NCBI RefSeq assembly: GCF_000940805.1
Contig: NZ_CP007142.1
Span: 1,030,593 to 1,094,592, forward strand
Direction: 5' to 3'
DNA length: 64,000 nucleotides
Source: Gynuella sunshinyii YC6258
Lineage (GTDB): Bacteria > Pseudomonadota > Gammaproteobacteria > Pseudomonadales > Natronospirillaceae
Positions 57,940 through 64,000 of the stretch are shown piece by piece (position 1 is the first letter of the stretch; each line of letters starts with the position of its first letter). The position numbers and the translations under genes were made by a program. The notes under the pieces were generated by a model. The model was not told the DNA's origin, did not search any database, and worked only from the letters and a program-made list of their open reading frames with translations.

Positions 57940-60759
57940 ATGACATCAGCAAACCCATCTGTCCCCGTCATTCTGATTGACGGTTCTTCCTATCTGTTCC
58001 GGGCCTTCCATGCCATGCCTCCGCTCACCAACTCAAAAGGTCAACCGACCGGAGCCGTGAAAGGGGTGATCAATATGGTACGCTCGATGGTACTGGAATA
58101 TCCAGATAGCATCATTGCGGTTGTGTTTGACGCCAAGGGCCCTACCTTCCGCCACCAGCAGTACGCCGAATATAAAGCCAACCGGCCACCCATGCCGGAT
58201 GATCTGCGGGTCCAGATCGAACCGATTCACGCCATTATCAAAGCCATGGGATTACCGTTGTTATGTGTTGAAGGGGTGGAGGCCGATGATGTCATCGGCA
58301 CCTTGGCCAGACAGGCCACCGAGCAGGGCCGGGAATGCATCATTTCCACCGGTGACAAAGACATGGCGCAATTGGTCTCCGAGCATGTCCGGTTAGTGAA
58401 TACCATGAAAAACGAAGTGCTGGATGTTCAGGGTGTGAACGACAAATATGGTTTTGGACCGGAGCACATGATCGATTATCTCGCGCTGATGGGGGATAAG
58501 GTCGATAACATACCTGGTGTACCGGGAGTCGGAGAAAAAACTGCACAAGCACTGATTGCCGGAATTGGCGGTCTGGACGACCTGTATGCCAACCTGGATA
58601 AAATTGCCGGGTTAACGTTTCGTGGTGCCAAGACCATGGCCAAAAAGCTCGAAGATAATAAAGAGCTGGCTTATCTCTCTCATCAGCTGGCGACCATCAA
58701 ATGCGATGTGGAGCTGGACTACGCAGTCGATACGCTTCGCCACGATACTCCTGACAAAGATGCTCTGTTGAATCTGTATCTCGAACAGGAATTCAAAACC
58801 TGGGTCAACGAGCTGGGCGGTGATATGCCGGCCAAGCCAGCGGCCAATGGCCGTTCGGCGGAATCTGTTTCATCGCAGCAGACTGAAGCGGTTGAAACAG
58901 AACTGGAGTTCCCGCAGACGACACAGGCCAAGTGCGTAGCGACACAGGAAGGGCTGAAACAGCTGATTGAACAGATCTGGAGCGCCAGGCAGCTGGCGTT
59001 GGTGCCGGTCAGGGAAAAAGGTCACTATCTGCGAACCCGACTGACCGGTCTGGCGTTCTGTATGACTCCTGGTACGGCATATTACCTTCCTTTTAGTTGT
59101 CAGGCCGAAGATACACCGGTGTTGCTGGATGACCACCTGGCGCTGGAGTTATTGAAGCCGGTTCTGGAAAGTTATGACATCACCAAAATTGCGCATGATA
59201 TCAAGGCATTGCGCCATGCTTTCAAACCTTATGGCATCCGGCTGGCCAATTGCAAACAGGACACCATGCTGAAAGCGTTTGTGGCGGACAGTACCATTCG
59301 CCGGGTCAGTGAACTCAGTGCTCATTTCGGTCATTTAAGCATTGATAATCTGGTGCGTCGTTATCTTAACTGGAGTCCTCAGACCATCGAAGAAGTCGCA
59401 GGCGCTACCGGGGTCAAACAAAAAACCATCGACAGCCTGCCATTGAATGAAAGCACCCGTTATCTGGCGGAGCAGGCGGATGCGGTCATGCGCATGAATA
59501 TCTGGCTGGATGCCCGACTGGCTGCAACCGGCGAACTGGAGAAAGTTTACACCGGTATTGAACAGCCGCTGATTCCGGTACTGACCAGGGTAGAGGATGC
59601 CGGTGCCATGCTCAACGTGGAATATCTGCACAGTCTGACGGAAAAATTCCGTCAACGAATGGGGGTGTTGGAGCGCGAAGCTCACGAAGAAGCTGGAGAA
59701 GCGTTTAATTTAAGTTCCCCCAAACAGATCGGTGTCATTCTGTTTGAGAAGCAGGGATTGCCGGTGCTGCAAAAAACCGCGACGGGGCAGCCATCCACCA
59801 ATGAAGAAGTGCTCAGCGAGCTGGCGCTGACCTATGACCTGCCCAAGCGCATACTGGAATACCGCCATCTGAACAAACTGGTGGGTACCTATACCGAACC
59901 TTTGCCAGGGCTGGTGAATCCCGATACCGGCAGAGTGCACACCAGTTACAACCAGGCCGGTGCCGCCACCGGGCGTTTTTCCTCCAACGATCCGAACCTG
60001 CAGAATATTCCCGTACGCAGTGAAGAAGGCCGTGCCATCCGGCAGGCGTTTATTGCACCGGAGGGCTATAAAATTGTTGCCGCCGATTACTCCCAGATTG
60101 AACTGCGCATCATGACCCACCTGAGTCAGGATCAGAATCTGATCAAGGCCTTTCGTGAAGGCCGAGACATTCACCGTGCCACTGCAGCAGAAGTCATGGG
60201 AGTGGCCGAAGATCAGGTCAGCAGTGAACAACGCCGTAATGCCAAGGCTATTAACTTTGGTCTGATCTATGGGATGAGCGCTTTTGGCCTGGCAAAACAA
60301 TTGGGTATCGGTCGTAAAGAAGCGCAGGAATACGTGGACACCTATTTTGCCCGCTATCCCGGCGTTCGCCGTTATATGGATGAAACCCGGGCGGAAGCGT
60401 CCGAGACCGGTTATGTCGAAACCATTTTTGGCCGTCGGCTGTATCTGCCGGACATCAAAGCCAGTAAACAGATGCTGCGAAAGGCCGCCGAAAGAACGGC
60501 CATCAATGCGCCTATGCAAGGAACCGCCGCGGATATCATCAAGCGTGCCATGGTGGATGTGCAGGCCTGGCTGGGATCATCCCGGCTGGATGCGACCATG
60601 ATCATGCAGGTGCATGATGAATTGATCTTTGAAGTGCCGGAGCGCAATGTTGAAGAATTTATTCACGGCGTAAAACTGCGCATGCAACACGCAGCCGATA
60701 TCGACGTGCCACTGGTCGTGGATGTTGGTGTTGGTGAAAACTGGGAACAGGCACATTAG
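57940..60759 (+). CDS. polA: DNA polymerase I, proofreading site degenerate
   Basis: Repair and Okazaki-fragment polymerase. Three domains: 5'-nuclease (residues 1 to about 290; LIDGSSYLFRAFHA, GDKVDNIPGVPGVGEKTA), a 3'-5' exonuclease-like domain (about 335-525), and the polymerase (about 535-939) with motif A DYSQIELR at 716-723, motif B RRNAKAINFGLIYG and motif C QVHDELIFE. In the exonuclease domain the expected D-x-E is V355-P-V357, the second Asp is Leu424, and the third, in Y-x-x-x-D, is Gln512. So proofreading is predicted lost. 939 residues. ATG at 57940 lacks a strong ribosome site. Confidence 0.97.
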   Translation: MTSANPSVPVILIDGSSYLFRAFHAMPPLTNSKGQPTGAVKGVINMVRSMVLEYPDSIIAVVFDAKGPTFRHQQYAEYKANRPPMPDDLRVQIEPIHAIIKAMGLPLLCVEGVEADDVIGTLARQATEQGRECIISTGDKDMAQLVSEHVRLVNTMKNEVLDVQGVNDKYGFGPEHMIDYLALMGDKVDNIPGVPGVGEKTAQALIAGIGGLDDLYANLDKIAGLTFRGAKTMAKKLEDNKELAYLSHQLATIKCDVELDYAVDTLRHDTPDKDALLNLYLEQEFKTWVNELGGDMPAKPAANGRSAESVSSQQTEAVETELEFPQTTQAKCVATQEGLKQLIEQIWSARQLALVPVREKGHYLRTRLTGLAFCMTPGTAYYLPFSCQAEDTPVLLDDHLALELLKPVLESYDITKIAHDIKALRHAFKPYGIRLANCKQDTMLKAFVADSTIRRVSELSAHFGHLSIDNLVRRYLNWSPQTIEEVAGATGVKQKTIDSLPLNESTRYLAEQADAVMRMNIWLDARLAATGELEKVYTGIEQPLIPVLTRVEDAGAMLNVEYLHSLTEKFRQRMGVLEREAHEEAGEAFNLSSPKQIGVILFEKQGLPVLQKTATGQPSTNEEVLSELALTYDLPKRILEYRHLNKLVGTYTEPLPGLVNPDTGRVHTSYNQAGAATGRFSSNDPNLQNIPVRSEEGRAIRQAFIAPEGYKIVAADYSQIELRIMTHLSQDQNLIKAFREGRDIHRATAAEVMGVAEDQVSSEQRRNAKAINFGLIYGMSAFGLAKQLGIGRKEAQEYVDTYFARYPGVRRYMDETRAEASETGYVETIFGRRLYLPDIKASKQMLRKAAERTAINAPMQGTAADIIKRAMVDVQAWLGSSRLDATMIMQVHDELIFEVPERNVEEFIHGVKLRMQHAADIDVPLVVDVGVGENWEQAH

Positions 60760-60777
60760 TGCCTGTTCTTATTTTTT
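60745..60777 (+). terminator. Terminator overlapping the polA 3' end
   Basis: GAACAGGCAC (60745-60754) and GTGCCTGTTC (60759-60768) form a perfect ten-base stem with an ATTA loop, followed by TTATTTTTT. The left arm and loop encode the last polA codons and part of the stop. Confidence 0.9.
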
Positions 60778-60848
60778 GAACGCATAGTCCAAAACCAGTT
60801 ATCTGCACGATATTGATTCGTGTTTACACCGTTTTTTATGTAAGCCTG

Positions 60849-61193
60849 TTATTTCCCGACAGCAATCCAGGAGACTGATTCAGTGGCGTGGCTTCCGTCT
60901 GCGCGACTGCCGCTGGCTGTATTTTGCTCATCGAAACGGATTTCAAATCCTGATTTGCTGACGTTCTGTATGCGGATGTTGGGGTCATCGCTACCGGCAT
61001 AGGTGACAGTCTGCGCAACGACATCGGGAACTGCGCTGAAGGGCTCGTCAAACGTGACCAGCTGCCAGGTACTGCTGGCCCGGTCGCTATACAGTAAAAT
61101 CGTTCCTGATTGGATATTAAGTGATGCTGCGAATATCCAGGAAGATGCAATAAAGGCAAGAACAGCAGCCGACAGTGTTATTATTTTTTTCAT
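60849..61193 (-). CDS. Secreted H-type lectin-like protein
   Basis: Small exported protein, possibly carbohydrate-binding. A Sec signal peptide covers about the first 22 residues (ending FAA). The mature part resembles an H-type lectin: STWQLVTFDEPFSAVPDVV, a short Asp-Pro-Asn turn, NVSKSGFEIRF, and the ending ESVSWIAVGK. ATG 61193 has GAGG nine bases upstream. 114 residues. Stand-alone, after the polA terminator and on the opposite strand. The family link is by eye; other beta-sandwich folds are possible. Confidence 0.6.
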   Translation of the reverse strand: MKKIITLSAAVLAFIASSWIFAASLNIQSGTILLYSDRASSTWQLVTFDEPFSAVPDVVAQTVTYAGSDDPNIRIQNVSKSGFEIRFDEQNTASGSRADGSHATESVSWIAVGK

Positions 61194-61458
61194 AGTAATT
61201 ACCTCAGAATGAAGTTTTGATACCGAATGACAAAAAAAGACGGTTTCATTTATGTCTGCCATCGGAAGGTCGGATGCTAACAGATTTTTCGGTTGTCTTG
61301 CTGCACACTGGTACTAAAGAGCGAAGAAAAAATGATTTTGAGTCAGGCAAAAGGATCAGTTTTTTTAAATGATGGTATGTGGAAACCTGTTATTTGTTCG
61401 ATGCCTGAACATTCTGATCAGGTTTCTATTGTGTCTGGTCTGAAGTTTTATTGCTGGA

Positions 61459-62613
61459 TCATGTGTTGGCTGTTTGCATGAATTCGTTGAGCGATGTCCA
61501 TACGTTCCCGCGACTGGCAGAGTTTACGGCAGCATACACAAAGGCTACGCCCTGCAGCCCGTCGTAGATGTCCGGCAATAACGAGTCGCTCTGCTGCTGG
61601 TTCAGGCAATCTGAAAATTCCCGATATAAGTTTGCAAATGCTTCGAGATAACCTTCCGGATGTCCGCCTGGTGTGCGGGTAACGCTCTTGGCCGAGTCAG
61701 ATAGATAACCGGCGCCGCGGGTCAGTCGTTGAGTAGGTTCTCCAAACAGGGACAGTTCCAGTTCATTCGGGTTTTCCTGTTGCCAGCGTAACCCGCCCTG
61801 ATCACCATAAATTTCAATGCTCAGGTTGTTTTCGTTACCGGGGGCAACCTGAGTGGCCCAAAGATGACCTTTGGCACCATTGTTAAAACGAATCAGCACA
61901 TTGGCTTCATCATCCAGTATGCGTCCTTCCCCCCAGCACGATAAATCGGCCAAAACCGTATCTGCCTGGGCATTGATCATGAAGCAGGCCAGTTGATAAG
62001 CATGTGTACCAATATCTCCCAGGCAACCTCCCGCGCCGGCCTGGCTTTTATCTGTGCGCCATCCGGCCTGTTTATTGCCCTGCCGCTCCAGATCCGCTGT
62101 CAGCCAGTCCTGTACATAGTTGACCTGCACCGAGCGGATTTTCCCCAGGCGTCCCTGGGCAATCAGATGCCGTGCCTCGCGCACCAGGGGGTACGCAGAA
62201 TAATTATGAGTCAGCAGAAAGGCCGCCGGGCTGCTTTCTGCAACCTGTTTTAATTCCAGGGCCTGTTCCATGGTGGCCGTCATGGGTTTGTCACAGATAA
62301 CGTGAATACCCTGACGAAGAAAGGTAATGGCAATGTCCGCATGCAGGTGATTGGGGGTGACGATGGAAACCACCTGAATGCCGTCCTCGCGTTCACTTTC
62401 CTGTTGTGCCATGTGGTGATAGTCATCATACAAACGGTCAATATTGAGCTGCATTCCGGAGCGTCGGTTGCGTTCCGGATCGGAAGACAGCGCGGCGGCC
62501 ACCAGCTGATAGTGACCGTCCAGACAGGCGGCCCAGCGATGTACCTCGCCGATAAAGGCACCTTCTCCACCGCCGACCATCCCCCAACGCAGGGGGCGAG
62601 ATACTGTATGCAT
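61459..62613 (-). CDS. Gfo/Idh/MocA family oxidoreductase
   Basis: NAD(P)-dependent sugar or polyol dehydrogenase. The Rossmann motif is GMVGGGEGAFIGEVH, and the EKP-type motif appears as CDKPMT with the catalytic Lys. The C-terminal half has LGDIGTHAYQLACF and the substrate-lining HPEGYLEAFANLY. 384 residues, normal. It is separated by two bases from the isomerase gene upstream, so the two act together, probably in catabolism of a cyclitol or keto-sugar. The substrate is unknown. Confidence 0.87.
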   Translation of the reverse strand: MHTVSRPLRWGMVGGGEGAFIGEVHRWAACLDGHYQLVAAALSSDPERNRRSGMQLNIDRLYDDYHHMAQQESEREDGIQVVSIVTPNHLHADIAITFLRQGIHVICDKPMTATMEQALELKQVAESSPAAFLLTHNYSAYPLVREARHLIAQGRLGKIRSVQVNYVQDWLTADLERQGNKQAGWRTDKSQAGAGGCLGDIGTHAYQLACFMINAQADTVLADLSCWGEGRILDDEANVLIRFNNGAKGHLWATQVAPGNENNLSIEIYGDQGGLRWQQENPNELELSLFGEPTQRLTRGAGYLSDSAKSVTRTPGGHPEGYLEAFANLYREFSDCLNQQQSDSLLPDIYDGLQGVAFVYAAVNSASRGNVWTSLNEFMQTANT

Positions 62614-62615
62614 GA

Positions 62616-63677
62616 TTACTTCCTCTCCAGTCCCAAAAGTTTGCGATTAGTTGCCTGATCAATGCCAGAGCCGGCAAAATCATCAAATGCCTTATCGGTG
62701 ACCCGAATGATAAAGTCGCGAATATGCTGCGCTCCTTCACGGGCACCATCTTCCGGATGTTTCAGACAACATTCCCATTCCAATACCGCCCAGCCGGAAA
62801 AATCGTAAGCGGTCAGTTTGGAGAAGATAGCTTTGAAGTCCACCTGTCCATCGCCAATGGAGCGGAAACGTCCGGGACGATCCACCCAGGATTGGTAACC
62901 ACCGTAAACACCGCTGCGGCCATTGGGGATCAACTCGGCATCCTTGACATGAAACATCTTGATGCGGTCATGGTAATGATCGATAAACGCCAGATAATCC
63001 AGATGCTGCAACACAAAATGGCTCGGGTCATAAAGAATATTGGCACGAGGGTGAAAATCGACTTCCTTGAGAAAACGCTCGAATGTCACGCCGTCATGTA
63101 AATCTTCACCGGGATGAATTTCAAAACACAGGTCGACACCGGCTTCATCAAACGCATCCAGAATCGGTTTCCAGCGTCGCCCCAGTTCCTCAAATGCCTG
63201 TTCAATGAGACCGGCCGGGCGTTGTGGCCAGGGATACAGATAAGGCCAGGCCAGGGATCCGGAGAACGTGGCATGGGCTTTCAGTCCGAGCCGGGCAGAG
63301 GCTTTGGCGGCCATATACATTTGTTCTGTAGCCCACTGCTGACGGGCCTCGGGGTTACCCCGGACATGCTCGTCGGCGAAACCATCAAAGGCATCGTCAT
63401 ATGCTGGATGGACGGCAACCAACTGACCCTGCAGATGAGTGGACAGTTCAGAAATCTGAATACCGTGTTTGGCGGCAGTGGCATTCAGGTCATCACAATA
63501 ACTCTGACTTTCGGCCGCGAGGGTCAGATCCATCAGGCGGGAATCCCTTGTGGGCACCTGTACCCCTTTATACCCCAGTGATGCGGCCCACTGGCAGATG
63601 CTGTCGAATGAGTTGAAAGGTGTTTCGTCGCTGGCAAACTGGGCCAGAAAAATCGCAGGTCCTTGAATGGTGTTCAT
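62616..63677 (-). CDS. Sugar phosphate isomerase/epimerase-like TIM barrel
   Basis: Xylose isomerase-like TIM-barrel family (AP endonuclease 2 clan). Metal-binding residues are in FEIHPGEDLH (Glu, His), YDPSHFVLQ (Asp, His) and FHVKDAEL (His, Asp), and WAVLEWECCLK (Glu). 353 residues. Preceded by AGGAGA before its ATG at 63677. Co-transcribed with the oxidoreductase that follows and perhaps with the truncated one upstream. This pairing recalls inositol or 3-keto-glucoside pathways; the substrate is inferred only as a sugar or polyol. Confidence 0.85.
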   Translation of the reverse strand: MNTIQGPAIFLAQFASDETPFNSFDSICQWAASLGYKGVQVPTRDSRLMDLTLAAESQSYCDDLNATAAKHGIQISELSTHLQGQLVAVHPAYDDAFDGFADEHVRGNPEARQQWATEQMYMAAKASARLGLKAHATFSGSLAWPYLYPWPQRPAGLIEQAFEELGRRWKPILDAFDEAGVDLCFEIHPGEDLHDGVTFERFLKEVDFHPRANILYDPSHFVLQHLDYLAFIDHYHDRIKMFHVKDAELIPNGRSGVYGGYQSWVDRPGRFRSIGDGQVDFKAIFSKLTAYDFSGWAVLEWECCLKHPEDGAREGAQHIRDFIIRVTDKAFDDFAGSGIDQATNRKLLGLERK

Positions 63678-63836
63678 ATCCTGTCTCCTACGTGTGAATG
63701 GTTAACAGGCAACACCCAAAGGTGTTGCCAGATACTATAAGGCATTTTCGAGTCCCTTAATTTCATACTGCTGTATTGAATTTGGCAGCCCGATGCCAAG
63801 TCGCAACCATCAGAAATATCTTCAGGGTATTTCTGA

Positions 63837-64000
63837 TTAACGGTTCAATAGTAATGCGGCCGATTCAGGGTTCAGGGCTCTTGGTCGTTCGCAGGTGGTT
63901 GTCATCTTAACGGTAGTGCCGGTTTCGCCCGATTTCATTATCCCGAGCAATACCTCTACACCGTGCAAGGCACGATCCAGAGAACACATGTGATCCTGTT
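63837..64000 (-). CDS. C-terminal end of a second Gfo/Idh/MocA-like oxidoreductase (cut by window edge)
   Basis: Reading the minus strand from the window end gives an open frame of 53 residues to TAA at 63837-63839, containing DHMCSLDRALHGVEVLLGIM and ending PESAALLNR. This resembles the C-terminal helix of Gfo/Idh/MocA dehydrogenases. It lies upstream of the isomerase on the same strand with a gap of about 160 bases. The family call is tentative because most of the gene is outside. Confidence 0.55.
   Translation of the reverse strand, partial: QDHMCSLDRALHGVEVLLGIMKSGETGTTVKMTTTCERPRALNPESAALLLNR

Noticed and set aside
59710-60519. 269-residue minus-strand ORF inside polA
   Set aside because: It is the antisense shadow of the highly conserved polymerase domain, with no recognisable motifs.

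Overview
The window looks like a chromosomal segment of a marine or soil-type gammaproteobacterium outside the enterics, most likely Oceanospirillales/Pseudomonadales-like. This is inference from gene order: mrcA divergent from pilMNOPQ-aroK-aroB-damX-gltBD, ubiE-ubiJ-ubiB-hisE-hinT-tatABC, crc divergent from pyrE, coaBC-dut-algC-argB-slmA, radC-rpmB-rpmG-mutM, lptM-lysA-dapF-DUF484 and thrB divergent from polA. Several of these pairings (crc/pyrE, thrB/polA, membrane-anchored AlgC) are Pseudomonas-type. I see no rRNA, tRNA, CRISPR array, integrase, transposase or prophage gene, so this is core chromosome with a few accessory islets.

Layout. 1-8.9 kb: start of penicillin-binding protein 1A on the minus strand, then the type IV pilus assembly operon pilMNOPQ, shikimate genes aroK/aroB and the cell-division protein DamX. 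pilQ carries an in-frame amber codon. 9.3-15.2 kb: glutamate synthase gltB/gltD. 15.4-19 kb: an accessory pair of secreted lipoproteins with related signal peptides, one a ricin-lectin plus CE1-type esterase with a duplicated Gly/Asp/Asn linker, the other a VWA-like protein. 19.2-26 kb: hemE, two small ORFs, then the minus-strand ubiquinone/His/Tat cluster. 26.3-30.6 kb: a glucose-type ABC importer. 30.6-35.4 kb: a REC-DUF3369-GGDEF-EAL response regulator, a PspB-like membrane protein, and pseudouridine catabolism genes psuK/psuG.

35.5-38.1 kb: crc (nuclease-dead ExoIII fold) and pyrE, then a DUF4124 protein. 38.2-44 kb: a minus-strand operon coaBC-dut-algC-argB-slmA. 44.2-48.2 kb: a ROK regulator, radC behind a textbook LexA-type promoter, ribosomal proteins L28/L33, mutM and a PrcB-domain lipoprotein. 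48.3-52.7 kb: a DcuB dicarboxylate carrier with a perfect FNR-type site upstream, then DUF484-dapF-lysA-lptM. 52.9-60.8 kb: a DUF2339 membrane protein, a DEDDh exonuclease, an alpha/beta hydrolase, thrB and polA. PolA has lost all four carboxylates of the proofreading site. 60.8-64 kb: a secreted H-type-lectin-like protein and a sugar/polyol catabolic cluster of Gfo/Idh/MocA oxidoreductases with a TIM-barrel isomerase that runs off the window.

The most noteworthy signals are the pilQ nonsense codon, the SOS-type promoter of radC, the proofreading-dead DNA polymerase I, the FNR site and inverted repeats in front of dcuB, an inverted repeat wrapped around the putative hemE -10 box, and a structured leader region with a small ORF at about 20.4-20.7 kb.
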